Shown: positions 24,915 to 34,027, counted from the stretch's first letter. The stretch is 64,000 nt of DNA from Phycisphaerae bacterium (GCA_018003015.1 JAGNEZ010000019.1:33409-97408), one strand, 5' to 3'. Notes: generated from the letters alone by a model not told the origin. A program made the numbers and translations.

Positions 24915-26579
24915 GTGGCAACTCTGATGGTACTGCAGGGTCCCGACAAAGGGCGAACCTACCGCACCCTCAACGAAATCGCCGTCCTCGGCCGCGAGAG
25001 CGACCAGATCCCCCTCACCGATCGAACCGTGTCTCGCCGCCATGCCGAACTGCACCCGGAGAACGGCGACTGGGTCCTCCACGACTGCAATAGCGTGAAC
25101 GGCTCCTACGTCAACGGCGTCAGGATCCGAAAGCCGGTCAAGCTGAAACACGGCGATCAGATCAAAATCGGGGCCACGCTGCTGGTCTACGCGGGCGACC
25201 AGTCCCGAACCGAACTGAGCCCCGCCCACAGCCCCCGGGACCTGGTCGACCTGGACGTCAGCAGCGCCAACATGGACTCGGCCATCCTCTCCTCGGTATC
25301 CAGCGAGGAATCGGTCATCATCGCCGGCCCGGAACTGGCCGAGGCGGCCAAAGCCTGGCGCGTGATGTCCGAGCTGAGTTCGGCCATCGGGGCCATCATC
25401 GACCCCGACCAGCTCCTCGAACGGGTGATGGACGTCATTCGCGAGGAGCTGCCGGTCGACCACGGTTTCATCCTCATGTACGACAAGGAGAGCGGCGATC
25501 TGATCCCCCGCGTGGTGCGATCCCGGCGCAGCATCCAGGCAAGTAAACAGAAGATCACCACCTCCAAGAAGATCATCCAACATGTCATTGACACACGGGA
25601 AGCAGTGCTGTGCACGAACGCGATGACCGATGCCCGGTTCGCCCAGGACGCCGCCCAGGACAGCATCCACAGCTTCGGCCTGCGTTCCGTAATCTGCTCG
25701 CCAATCATGGTTCGCAGCCAGCTCATGGGTGTGATCCACATCGACTCCGCGGCCGGAGCCCACACCTACACCCGCGAGCAGCTGCGGCTCATGGGCGCCA
25801 TCGGCCAGATGACCGGCCTGGCAGTCCAGAACGCCGAACTGGTCCATCAGCAGATGCAGACCGCCCGGCTGGCGGCTACCGGCGAAACCGTCGCCTACCT
25901 TTCGCACAGCATCAAGAACGTACTCCAAGCCCTCCAAGGCGGCGCCGAAATCGTGGAGATGGGCCTCAAGAAACAGACCCTCGGCACCATCGCCCAAGGG
26001 TGGGCTATCGTCCAACGAAACCTGGCCAGCATCATGCAGATGACCCTCAACATGCTCAACTTCAGTAAGACCCGCGAGCCCAACCTCCGGCCGTGCAACC
26101 TCAACCACATCGTCGCCGACGTGGTCATCGGCCTGCAGCGCAAGGCCGACGAGCAACAGGTCATGCTCCTCACCGACCTCGAGGAACCATTCCCCCCGAT
26201 CCCCCTCGATGCCGACGGCATCGAGCAGGCGGCAATGAACCTGATCTCCAATGCCATCGAGGCCGTGGCCGCCAAGACCGGCGTCGTCAACGTGTCAACC
26301 CGTTTCAACGCCAAGGAGGCCATCGCCGACCTGATCGTCTCGGACAACGGCCCGGGAATCGAGCCCACCAAGATCGAAAACCTCTTCGAGCCGTTCAAGT
26401 CAACCAAGGGACAGGGGGGGACCGGCCTCGGGTTGCCGGTCGCTCGCAAGATCGTCCGTGAGCATCACGGACGCATCGTCGTGGAGAGCACCTCCGGCAA
26501 AGGCACTGTCTTCCGCGTCCGGCTGCCCGTCCAGCAAATGCCTCAGGCAAGCGGCGAAACGTACTCGAACGTCGACTAG
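24915..26579 (+). CDS. Soluble FHA-GAF sensor histidine kinase (GTG start)
   Basis: A 554-aa cytoplasmic protein. Residues 1-95 form an FHA domain, which binds phosphothreonine, with G26-R27, S40-R41-R42-H43 and the NGSYVNG loop. A GAF domain spans about 165-310 (DPDQLLERVMDVIREEL, HIDSAAGAHTYT). The dimerisation/phosphoacceptor helix has H331 in YLSHSIKN, an NtrB-like H-x-I/L-K-N box. The HATPase has LISNAIEAV (N box), DNGPGIE (G1) and GGTGLGLPVARKIV (G2). No receiver or transmembrane segment is present. The combination suggests it integrates a Ser/Thr-kinase signal with a two-component pathway; the partner is not adjacent. GTG start at 24915. Confidence 0.88.
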   Translation: MATLMVLQGPDKGRTYRTLNEIAVLGRESDQIPLTDRTVSRRHAELHPENGDWVLHDCNSVNGSYVNGVRIRKPVKLKHGDQIKIGATLLVYAGDQSRTELSPAHSPRDLVDLDVSSANMDSAILSSVSSEESVIIAGPELAEAAKAWRVMSELSSAIGAIIDPDQLLERVMDVIREELPVDHGFILMYDKESGDLIPRVVRSRRSIQASKQKITTSKKIIQHVIDTREAVLCTNAMTDARFAQDAAQDSIHSFGLRSVICSPIMVRSQLMGVIHIDSAAGAHTYTREQLRLMGAIGQMTGLAVQNAELVHQQMQTARLAATGETVAYLSHSIKNVLQALQGGAEIVEMGLKKQTLGTIAQGWAIVQRNLASIMQMTLNMLNFSKTREPNLRPCNLNHIVADVVIGLQRKADEQQVMLLTDLEEPFPPIPLDADGIEQAAMNLISNAIEAVAAKTGVVNVSTRFNAKEAIADLIVSDNGPGIEPTKIENLFEPFKSTKGQGGTGLGLPVARKIVREHHGRIVVESTSGKGTVFRVRLPVQQMPQASGETYSNVD

Positions 26580-27082
26580 CACGGCGCGCAAGCGATCCTT
26601 CACCCCATCCAACCTCGATCGCCCCGCTGGGCCCCAATTCAGCACCGGTGCTGAAGAGGGAAATCACACGAGGAACCAAGGCGGCGCATGCGGGCGGACA
26701 GGGCTCGCCTTCCGCCAAACCGCTCTTCGCGTACAGTACGCCGGGCCTGCTCGCTGCCCTCGCACGATGAGGTGAGGAAGGGAAGCAGCAGCCGACAAAC
26801 GGAGATTGCAGTTCCGTTTGCCCGTCCGTCAGGGGGAAGATGGCCGGACCAGGCTCCGGCTCCGCGACGCCGTCGGCCGATCACGACCCGCCACGTTCGC
26901 GGACGGCGACCGCACTTTCACCAGCACAATCTCCAGGTCCCGCAGCGACAAGCTTGACGACGCTAACGGGGACGGCCACAAACGGCTCATCATCAGAGCC
27001 TGCGTCTCCAGCTCGGGAATCCCCACCGAACCCGATTGGGGCGCTTGATCTCTGCCGCCCGGCCGCTCTCACCTCGCGGCCA
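26580..27082. other. 503-base region without a convincing gene
   Basis: Between the end of the FHA kinase and the end of ribF (convergent) no frame shows a ribosome-binding site or recognisable protein. A plus-strand frame at 26806-27048 contains a short Asp/Gly-rich stretch (KLDDANGDGHKRL) reminiscent of calcium-binding repeats, but has no start signal and may be a decayed remnant. The clearest element is a perfect 18-base palindrome at 26638-26655. Confidence 0.5.
26638..26655. repeat. Perfect 18-base palindrome
   Basis: TTCAGCACCGGTGCTGAA is its own reverse complement. It lies 59 bases after the kinase stop. As RNA it folds into a 7-bp stem with a CCGG loop, without a T-run. It could be a transcription end, an operator, or a recognition site. 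Confidence 0.6.
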
Positions 27083-28069
27083 CTACCGGTGGTCAGCCGA
27101 GATGCGGCGGGTCATCTCCACGTCCAGCCGGATCTGCTCGCACAGGGCTTCCTTCGACTTGAAGGACTCCTGGCCACGCAACCAGTCCAGAAACTCGATC
27201 CGCAAAGCCCGACCGTAAAGGTCACCTTGGAAATCCAGCAGGTGTGCTTCGATCAGAAGCTGCTGGCCATCGAATGTGGGACAATAGCCGATGCTGATCG
27301 CGGCCGGCACCGAGGAAGAGAACGGCGCGCCGCCGGGACCACACCCCCCGCTGGCCGCGACCCAATCGACTTGACACGCGCGGCCAGCGTACACCCCCTC
27401 GGCGGGAACAAGCAGGCCGGCAGTCTGAAGATTCACGGTTGGAAAACCCAGGCTCCGCCCACGCTGGGCACCATGCCCGACGGTGCCGAAAAGAGCATAC
27501 GGCCGGCCAAGACACAAGGTGGCCTGATCCACGGTCCCGCTGCGCAGAAGCTGCCGAACCAGCGAACTCGAGATCACCGCGTCAGGATGGCCACCCAGTG
27601 CAATCCGCACCGGCTGGACGATCTCGACCTCAAAGCCGTGACGCCGACCAGCAGCCATCAGGGTATGAACGTCCCCTTGCCGCTTGCAGCCGAAACCAAA
27701 GGACGCCCCCTCCACCATCGCCACCGGAGAAAAACGGCCTAGAACTACCTCTTGGATGAACTCGTCCGCAGACATGGCGAAGAAGTCCGCCTTGCTCTCA
27801 ACGGCCACGACCGCGTCCGCCCCCGCCAACTCCAGCCACCGCAGCCTCTCCGAAAAGGGGGAAAGCAGCGGCGGCGAAACACTCGGGCTCAAAATGGCCG
27901 CCGGGTGCGGGTCAAACGTCATGACCACCAGGCGGGTACCCGCCCGCTCGGCGCGCCGGCGTCCCGCGGCCAGAATCGCCTGGTGGCCGCGATGCACACC
28001 GTCGAAGTTCCCGATGGTCAGTACAACATCGGAAAGGCGAAGGGATTCCCAGGTTCGAATGACTTCCAT
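27083..28069 (-). CDS. ribF: Bifunctional riboflavin kinase / FAD synthetase
   Basis: RibF converts riboflavin to FMN and FAD. The N-terminal FAD synthetase domain shows LTIGNFDGVHRGHQAIL and VVMTFDPHPAAIL, then VEGASFGFGCKRQGD and ISSSLVRQLLRSG. The C-terminal riboflavin kinase domain has GRSLGFPTVNLQ, LVPAEGVYAG, ISIGYCPTF and HLLDFQGDLYGRALRIEFLDWLRGQESF. Length 328 aa from the ATG at 28069; the frame can be extended to 28105, but the family N-terminus begins at MEVIRTWESL. It is followed by no rpsO here, and it is separate from GH5-like gene 28161 by 91 bases on the same strand. Confidence 0.95.
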   Translation of the reverse strand: MEVIRTWESLRLSDVVLTIGNFDGVHRGHQAILAAGRRRAERAGTRLVVMTFDPHPAAILSPSVSPPLLSPFSERLRWLELAGADAVVAVESKADFFAMSADEFIQEVVLGRFSPVAMVEGASFGFGCKRQGDVHTLMAAGRRHGFEVEIVQPVRIALGGHPDAVISSSLVRQLLRSGTVDQATLCLGRPYALFGTVGHGAQRGRSLGFPTVNLQTAGLLVPAEGVYAGRACQVDWVAASGGCGPGGAPFSSSVPAAISIGYCPTFDGQQLLIEAHLLDFQGDLYGRALRIEFLDWLRGQESFKSKEALCEQIRLDVEMTRRISADHR

Positions 28070-28160
28070 GCGGCCAAAGGTGATGAAGCGACGGCGTATT
28101 GTCAAGCAAGAACACCACGGCTGGCAATGCCCCGGCCTTCGCCCCGCAACGGTAAACCGG

Positions 28161-29609
28161 TCATCTGCCTGCCGCGGGCCGACTCGCTGCCGCCTTCAAC
28201 AGCGCCAACCGCACCGCCTCGCCGGCCGCAGGATCGGTGAGCATCGCCTTGCGATCGAACTCCAATCGGGTCAGGAAACTCGGAAATGGTCGAGGAACCT
28301 CGGGCCGAGAGCAGTGGTCACGAGCAAACCGGCCGTATACCTCGCCCCAAGGCTTCAGCTCAAGCTGCTCGGTCCACAAGCCGCTCCATCGGGTCAGGTC
28401 AGAACTGGTCGGGGTGTCGGCGAAAGCCCAGTGGAGCCAGCCGCAGAGTCGCCCCCGGGTCACTTCAAGCAGCTTCCTGCCCCACGCTACCTGATCCTCG
28501 AGGGTCCGTGCGGGCATGACCTCCTTACCGTTCACCGTGATCGCACCACCACCATACCAGCCGAACTCACCCAGCATCAACGGCTTGCCAACCGTGAACT
28601 CGTGCAGAACCGCCTCAAGATAGGAGGCATTGACGGCCAGACCTTCAGGAGCTGCGCCCGGATGGGGTGCTGCCAGCGGGTAGAAGTGCACGGTCATGAA
28701 ATCCAGATGGCGAGCGTTGGCCTTCGGCTCGAAACCGGCGTAGTGCCAGACCGTGGGCAGATAGACGACCGCCGCCCATTGAATGTGTCCGATCGTGATC
28801 AGGTGATGAGAATCGGCAGATCGGATCGCAGCGGTCAGCCGGCGAGTCCACTCGTCACCAATCGACTCACGAAAACGCTGATAGTCGAACAGCCGGGCAT
28901 CACAAAGAGCAGGCTCTCGCGGAGGAATCTCGACGCCGCCCAAACCGCCCAACACCTCCGCCTCTCGACCCCACTTCGCGGCCAGACGCGCGACCGACCC
29001 ATACTCCGCCTTCAGCCACACGTTCCACTTGACCATCATCGCCGAGGTCTCCCAGGCCACCGCCGGCTCGTTGAGCAAATCCCACGCCAGAATAGCCGGC
29101 TCATCCTTGAAGCGATGAGCGAATTCCTTCCACCAAGATTCATCCGCGGCCAGGATCCGATCATCCGCAAAGACGTCACCGCCCTGCCGCCACGAAGGCG
29201 TACCCTCCCAATGGTCCGGCCCAGAGGGAATGACGTACATCCCCAGATCTCGACAAAGCGCAAGCAGCCGACCGAACTTGCGCTCCCCCTCAGGATGGAC
29301 CTTGCCAGGCTCGCGATGAAACGACTCAAACGTCAGAAACACGCGAATGACATTGAAACCCTGCTTGTGCAGCATCTCCAATTGGTGACGAGTCTCCGTC
29401 TCATCGAACCGCTGCCAGAGCTTCGGCGCCCAGCCAACGTCCGGACTGAAGTAGTTGACGCCAACAACAACGATCGGCCGCCCCGTCCCTCCCTCCCGGA
29501 AGGAAGTCGTCCGCTCGCGATCGACCTCCACGAACGGCTGCTCAACTGCCAGAGCGACCGAGCCGAGACAAACCCCTAAAGCCGCGGCCGAGAGACGATT
29601 TCCGAACAC
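28161..29609 (-). CDS. Secreted GH5-like glycoside hydrolase (cellulase/mannanase type)
   Basis: A 482-aa exported protein: a signal peptide covers about residues 1-22 (LGVCLGSVALA). The TIM barrel carries the clan GH-A pattern: FNVIRVFLTFESF, acid/base E181 in WDLLNEPA, and nucleophile E348 in MLGEFGWYG. Between them HLDFMTVHFYP follows the family spacing. The C-terminal 70 residues are helical. This supports a retaining endo-beta-glycanase of the GH5 type, most like mannanase/cellulase relatives; GH39 or another GH-A family cannot be excluded. It is upstream of ribF but unrelated in function. It is preceded by the 43-aa membrane protein gene and its terminator. Confidence 0.8.
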   Translation of the reverse strand: MFGNRLSAAALGVCLGSVALAVEQPFVEVDRERTTSFREGGTGRPIVVVGVNYFSPDVGWAPKLWQRFDETETRHQLEMLHKQGFNVIRVFLTFESFHREPGKVHPEGERKFGRLLALCRDLGMYVIPSGPDHWEGTPSWRQGGDVFADDRILAADESWWKEFAHRFKDEPAILAWDLLNEPAVAWETSAMMVKWNVWLKAEYGSVARLAAKWGREAEVLGGLGGVEIPPREPALCDARLFDYQRFRESIGDEWTRRLTAAIRSADSHHLITIGHIQWAAVVYLPTVWHYAGFEPKANARHLDFMTVHFYPLAAPHPGAAPEGLAVNASYLEAVLHEFTVGKPLMLGEFGWYGGGAITVNGKEVMPARTLEDQVAWGRKLLEVTRGRLCGWLHWAFADTPTSSDLTRWSGLWTEQLELKPWGEVYGRFARDHCSRPEVPRPFPSFLTRLEFDRKAMLTDPAAGEAVRLALLKAAASRPAAGR

Positions 29610-29697
29610 GGCATGATCTCCAAGAAGAGAAATGCTTCATGACCGGAAGATGATGACTGTCAAACGCGACGAAGCTGGAACCTGAGCTCACCCAGCG

Positions 29698-29730
29698 CAA
29701 GGAAACGGCCCCTCCAGACGGAGAGGCCGT
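29698..29730 (-). terminator. Rho-independent terminator of the 43-aa membrane protein gene
   Basis: Reading leftward, ACGGCCTCTCC and GGAGGGGCCGT form an 11-bp stem (one G-T pair) around a 4-base loop, followed by TTTCCTT. It lies 50 bases after the stop at 29780 and separates that gene from the GH5-like gene. Confidence 0.75.
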
Positions 29731-29779
29731 CTCCGATGTCGATGTGGTCACATCCAACCTGTCACAGGACGGACGACGA

Positions 29780-29911
29780 CTACTCCTGCTGTTTCTTCCG
29801 AACGATGAGCAGAATGACGATCAGCACGGCCAGGCCGATGATCAAGCCTACCTGCCATCCGGCAAAGCCGAAGAGGGCTGCCAGTGCTGACGAACCGAAC
29901 ATCTGAGTCAT
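29780..29911 (-). CDS. Small single-pass membrane protein, 43 aa
   Basis: The product is 43 residues: a short polar N-terminus, hydrophobic residues about 8-38 (LAALFGFAGWQVGLIIGLAVLIVILLIV) and a basic RKKQQE tail, so the C-terminus should face the cytoplasm. It is preceded by GGGAGGAG at ideal spacing, a candidate promoter and followed by a strong terminator, which together make it a genuine monocistronic small gene. Function unknown; I find no TatA/SecE-type signature. Confidence 0.75.
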   Translation of the reverse strand: MTQMFGSSALAALFGFAGWQVGLIIGLAVLIVILLIVRKKQQE

Positions 29912-30038
29912 GTTGAACTCCTCCCTCTGTGCTGGGTATCTTCCGTTGTCGCCAGCCGCCCTGGGCCTGCGGCGGATCCACGCCGTGGCCACCCTGCGGG
30001 ACCGCACCGCCGTGGGCTGGCCTTTACATAACGTTAAC

Positions 30039-30066
30039 CATTAAGCACCCGCTGCCCGACTGTCAA
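30039..30066 (-). promoter_or_regulatory. Candidate promoter for the 43-aa membrane protein gene
   Basis: On the minus strand a perfect TTGACA (30061-30066) is 16 bases from TTAATG (30039-30044). The leader would be about 120 bases and contains the direct repeat CCACGGCG twice. Confidence 0.45.
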
Positions 30067-30105
30067 GAGGAAAGTGGGGATTTGTCGACCGACCACCCGA
30101 GCAAG

Positions 30106-31275
30106 TCACGGCCCGCCATCATCCCTCGAACGCGGAACGGGCGAAAGAAAATCGAGGATCACGCTGTCTGCCATGAGGCGGCCTTCATCGGTCAGGCGAA
30201 TCCGACCCCGCTCGACGATCAGCCGTCCAGACCCGGCGTGCCGGGCAACCGCCTCTGCGAACAGCCGTTCAGCATCGAAGCCGGTCAATGCTCGAAACTC
30301 GTCGCAGCCGATACCCTCGACCAGCCGAAGCATCAACATGGCGGTCTCGCCCGCTCGTTCAGCCGGCGAAAGCCGCTCCTCATCCACGGCGATCGGCTCA
30401 GCAGCCGCCATACGACGAAGGTACTCGGCAGCATCCGGCAGGTTCCGCCAACGCCGCCCATCGAGGTAGCTCGCGGCCGCAGGCCCGACTCCCAAGACCG
30501 GTAGATTGTGCCAATAACGGAGATTGTGCCAGCATCGGCACCCCGGCCGGGCAAAGTTGCTGATTTCGTAGTGCTCGAAACCCGCAGCACCCAGTTCGGC
30601 AACGCCGGCCGTGTACAACTCGGCCTCCATCTCTTCCGCCACCCGAAGCAGCCGCCCCTGCACCAATCGATCATGGAGCGGCGTGCCCGGCTCAAAGGTC
30701 AGGCCATAACAGGCAAGGTGGTCGGGACCCAGACGAATCGCCCGCTGAAGCGACTCCCGCCACGTGGCAGGCGTCTGACCGGGAATGCCGAAAATCAGGT
30801 CCAGATTGAAGTGCTCAAAACCCGCTCGATGAACCACCTCAGCGCCGGCGGCAATGTCCGCCGGAGAGTGAACACGATCGAGGACGGCCAGTTCCGCCTC
30901 GTTGAACGATTGGGCACCCATCGAGACGCGGTTGACGCCGTTTGCCCGAAGAACGCTCGCTCGGTCACGGCCCAGACTGCCCGGGTTTGCCTCCACCGTG
31001 AATTCCGTTACCCCGTGGTCAACCGCAATCCGCCCCAGACGGGCCAACAGCCGTTCGAGTGCCGGGACCGGCAGGAACGTCGGCGTGCCCCCACCCACGA
31101 AGATCGTCTCAACACGCAGATCGGACCGGGCGGTGAATGCTCGATCAAGCTCCGCGAGCAGCGCCCAGATCAACCGCTCGCATTCGTCTCCAGCCGGAAC
31201 TGTCGAGTAGAAGTCACAGTACCCGCACTTGCGAGGACAGAAGGGAACGTGCACGTAGAGGCCGATGTCAGGCAT
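30106..31275 (-). CDS. hemW: Radical SAM heme chaperone HemW
   Basis: HemW binds heme and a radical SAM [4Fe-4S] cluster and is often misnamed coproporphyrinogen oxidase. The N-terminus MPDIGLYVHVPFCPRKCGYC has C13, C17 and C20 (Cx3CxxC). The markers TIFVGGGTPTFL, FTVEANPG, GVNRVSMGAQSF and NLDLIFGIPGQT follow. The C-terminal domain contains EHYEISNFARPG and HNLRYW. Compared with HemN, the extra N-terminal residues and the fourth cysteine (CxxxCxxCxC) are missing: the motif ends C-D-F, as in HemW. The ATG at 31275 gives 389 aa, the family size. Confidence 0.93.
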   Translation of the reverse strand: MPDIGLYVHVPFCPRKCGYCDFYSTVPAGDECERLIWALLAELDRAFTARSDLRVETIFVGGGTPTFLPVPALERLLARLGRIAVDHGVTEFTVEANPGSLGRDRASVLRANGVNRVSMGAQSFNEAELAVLDRVHSPADIAAGAEVVHRAGFEHFNLDLIFGIPGQTPATWRESLQRAIRLGPDHLACYGLTFEPGTPLHDRLVQGRLLRVAEEMEAELYTAGVAELGAAGFEHYEISNFARPGCRCWHNLRYWHNLPVLGVGPAAASYLDGRRWRNLPDAAEYLRRMAAAEPIAVDEERLSPAERAGETAMLMLRLVEGIGCDEFRALTGFDAERLFAEAVARHAGSGRLIVERGRIRLTDEGRLMADSVILDFLSPVPRSRDDGGP

Positions 31276-31456
31276 GAATGAGCGGTCAACAGCCGGCGAC
31301 CGGCATTCAGTATCCGGTGATTCCTTGCGGACCAACATGCCACACGGGCATCGGGACGCAGAATCAAGACTATTGTAGCGGCCCGCTGGCAACCACACAC
31401 CCGCGCGTCTCACCGTAGGTGGTTCGCCACAACCGGCGACGGCTCAACGGCCCGGT

Positions 31457-32815
31457 TCACGCCACGGGAACCAGCGCGTGCTCGGCATTGTACACGGCCA
31501 CAGTGAACTTGCCTCCGGATTTGGCCTCATAAAGAGCCCGGTCCGCCATGTGGAGCAGCGCCTCGGCAGTATCGGGCCGGTGGAGCAACAACTCGGCAAC
31601 ACCACCACTGATGGTCGGCTTGGGCTGCACAGGCAACAATCCGGCCCGCTGGGCAAAAAGCCGAATGACCCGGTCGGCCACGGCCTTCGCATTCCGTGCC
31701 GACACGCACGGCAGAACGAGCAGGAACTCGTCACCGCCCAGCCGAATCGCCAGGTCTTCCTCGCGAACACACTGGCTCAACAGTTCACCCATGAATCGCA
31801 GCAACTCGTCACCCGCGCCGTGACCCAGCGTATCGTTGAGGGTCTTGAAGTTGTCGACATCGAACATGACGACGGCCATTTCCGCCCCGGCCTTGCGCTG
31901 CTTGGCCAGGAGCGGGCCAATTCGATCCTCGAGCAAACGACGATTCCCAAGCCGGGTCAGCGGATCGGTCCATGCCTTACGCTGAACCTGGGAGAGTTCC
32001 TTGGCGATCCGGGCGGTCTGGTAATCCACCCGCCGCGATAGATTCACTTTGAGCTCGGTCGTGCGGCCACGCCATTCCTCGACATCCATGTTCAGGTCAA
32101 CGAGCAACCTGGCTACTTCACCAATCTCGTCCCTCCGATCCGTGGGCAGGTCCACACGACTGTGATCCAGGCGAGCCTGGCGGGCTCGCTCCGTCAGCCG
32201 GGCGAGGGGAGCTAGCACCCGGCCCCTCAACCAGCGCACACCCAAGGCAGCGGAGCACAAGCCCACGAGCGCAAGCCCCAGACAACCGACAACAAGCTGA
32301 CGGAAGATCCCGGACGTTCTGTCCGGAAGCTGAGCGGCATAGAGGAGCGTGCCCACCGGGTGCTCTGACCCGGGGAGGGTCAGAGGCACGGCCACCAGAC
32401 TCCCTGGCGGCCGGGGGTGGGTCGGATCGGCAGGCACGCTCCAGGCTTGGGGCTGAACCGACGGCCTGCTGGCCAGCGGTCGAGCCAAGTACCGAGCCAG
32501 TATCGAATCATCCCCGCGACTGGCGACGGGGTCCTGACGAGCATCAAGAACGGCGATCAGGAGAGTCGTGGGATGCCATCGCACTCGGTCGATGAACGCT
32601 CCCACTTCTAGGTGCTGGCTAGCATCGACCCATTCGACCACTTGCGCGGCGTAGGTCTCCGCGATCGCAGAGACCCTCCTCTGCTCAGCACGGTCTTGGC
32701 CTCGATGGAGCTGAAGAACGAGAAGCACCGCTGCACCGCACAACGCGCCCGCCACGGTAACCCCCGTCGACACCGTCATTGCAGCGCGAACCGTCATCGA
32801 GCCATGCCGTCCCAT
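31457..32815 (-). CDS. Membrane diguanylate cyclase with periplasmic sensor and HAMP
   Basis: The 452-aa product synthesises cyclic di-GMP. TM1 lies at about residues 8-32, a periplasmic sensor region follows up to about 170, TM2 at about 180-203, then HAMP, a short coiled-coil and a GGDEF domain. The active-site motif is intact (RLGGDEF), and the inhibitory I-site RxxD (REED) lies exactly five residues before it, so product inhibition is expected. DPLTRLGNRRLLEDR and FDVDNFKTLNDTLGHGAGD are canonical. The ATG at 32815 follows GAGGG. No PilZ or EAL partner is visible nearby. Confidence 0.9.
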   Translation of the reverse strand: MGRHGSMTVRAAMTVSTGVTVAGALCGAAVLLVLQLHRGQDRAEQRRVSAIAETYAAQVVEWVDASQHLEVGAFIDRVRWHPTTLLIAVLDARQDPVASRGDDSILARYLARPLASRPSVQPQAWSVPADPTHPRPPGSLVAVPLTLPGSEHPVGTLLYAAQLPDRTSGIFRQLVVGCLGLALVGLCSAALGVRWLRGRVLAPLARLTERARQARLDHSRVDLPTDRRDEIGEVARLLVDLNMDVEEWRGRTTELKVNLSRRVDYQTARIAKELSQVQRKAWTDPLTRLGNRRLLEDRIGPLLAKQRKAGAEMAVVMFDVDNFKTLNDTLGHGAGDELLRFMGELLSQCVREEDLAIRLGGDEFLLVLPCVSARNAKAVADRVIRLFAQRAGLLPVQPKPTISGGVAELLLHRPDTAEALLHMADRALYEAKSGGKFTVAVYNAEHALVPVA

Positions 32816-33251
32816 TTCAGCATCCCTCGGGCAGCCGCCGGAGTACGTCCCCGATCGAGCATATGATTGAGAATCGGTCGCCGCCAAAGGAAAAAGAAAT
32901 GAACCCGCCAGAACACTCGACTCCGCCGAGGTTTTCGGACGTGAGCGCCGCAGCGCCGCCAACCGAGCACCGGCCCCGCCTGGCGAGCCCGATAAGCGGC
33001 GAACCAGTCGATGAATCGTCGAGCGCGGGCAAAGAATCGATGACGCAAGATCCCGGCCCATCAGGAGCAGAAGCGATTCCACGAACGGGTCCAGCCTGGC
33101 ATCGCTGCCGCGAATGCACATCAGCGGAGGTAACGACACGCCAAGCCGGGTATGATCCAATTCGTCAGAACGAAAGCAACCACAGAACACCGACGTCAGC
33201 CCCCTTCACCACCGCGACGAGATCGGCGATCTGGGCTGGGATTTCGACTTC
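32816..33251. other. Gene-free region between the diguanylate cyclase and the truncated kinase
   Basis: 436 bases. The longest frames on either strand (plus 32779-33429, minus 32794-33048) lack family resemblance. In the frame of the downstream kinase, coding similarity begins only at about 33204 (HHRDEIGDLGWDFDFMAERI, the end of a HAMP domain), and a stop lies at 33153-33155. This is what a deletion of the kinase's sensor half would leave. Confidence 0.5.
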
Positions 33252-33971
33252 ATGGCTGAGCGGATCGAGTCGCTGGCATCCGCTCAGCGGCGGCGGCTGC
33301 GCGACATGTCCCACGAGTTGCGTTCGCCCCTGGCGCGGCTCAACGTTGCCCTGGCCCTGGCCGCCCGGCGGGCTGGTCCGGGGACGGAGAGCGCGCTGGG
33401 CCGCATTGAGGGCGATGTTCAGCGACTGAACGACCTGATCGGCGAGCTGCTGACTCTGGCCCGGCTCGAGGGCGGGGATACCACGGTCCTGAAGGAGACC
33501 ATCGAGCTGTCCTCGCTGCTGGGCGAGATCGTGGACGGCGCGGACTTCGAGGCTCGCAGCCGGGGCCGGTCTGTGACCTTGGCCCCATGCGAGCGATGCA
33601 TCGCCACCGGCAGGACCACCCTCCTTCGCAGCGCGATCGAGAACGTGATCAGAAACGCCATCCGATACACGGCGGACGGCACTCCGGTTGAAGTGACCTT
33701 GACCGGCGAGGCCACACCCGAAGGGCTGCGGGCCGTCATTGGCGTCCGGGACCGCGGGCCGGGCGTGCCGGAGGGCTCGCTACAGGACATCTTTCGCGCT
33801 TTCCATCGCGTGGGCGACGACCGCGATCGGCAGACCGGCGGGGTCGGATTGGGACTGGCCATCGCCCGCGAGGCGGTGCGAGTTCACGGCGGAACGACGG
33901 CGGCCTTCAACGAGCCGACCGGTGGGTTGCGAATCGAGATCCGTATTCCGGTTGAGCCCATCCACCCGTAG
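33252..33971 (+). CDS. Sensor histidine kinase, N-terminally truncated (possible pseudogene)
   Basis: The 239-aa frame contains a full HisKA (H21 in MSHELRSPLARL) and HATPase_c domain (N box IENVIRNAIRYTADG, DRGPGVPEG, GGVGLGLAIAREAV), most like CpxA. Residues upstream of the ATG in the same frame (from about 33204) still read like the last part of a HAMP domain, but an in-frame stop at 33153 ends it. Sensor, transmembrane segments and most of HAMP are missing, no ribosome-binding site precedes the ATG, and no response regulator is adjacent. I favour a 5'-truncated kinase relic; a soluble functional kinase is less likely. Confidence 0.75.
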   Translation: MAERIESLASAQRRRLRDMSHELRSPLARLNVALALAARRAGPGTESALGRIEGDVQRLNDLIGELLTLARLEGGDTTVLKETIELSSLLGEIVDGADFEARSRGRSVTLAPCERCIATGRTTLLRSAIENVIRNAIRYTADGTPVEVTLTGEATPEGLRAVIGVRDRGPGVPEGSLQDIFRAFHRVGDDRDRQTGGVGLGLAIAREAVRVHGGTTAAFNEPTGGLRIEIRIPVEPIHP

Positions 33972-34027
33972 CCGCACCTCGAGGGCCGGGGCTCGGCCGG
34001 CCGCGGGGCGGGACGGATCCCAGGATG

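Noticed and set aside
26806..27048. Small plus-strand frame with an Asp/Gly-rich stretch like a calcium repeat
   Set aside because: No ribosome-binding site or signal peptide, and the rest is Arg/Ser-rich; at best a decayed remnant.
32779..33429. 216-codon plus-strand frame overlapping the start of the truncated kinase
   Set aside because: Its second half is out of frame with an obvious kinase; amino acid bias (Ser/Thr/Pro/Arg) is that of an off-frame shadow.
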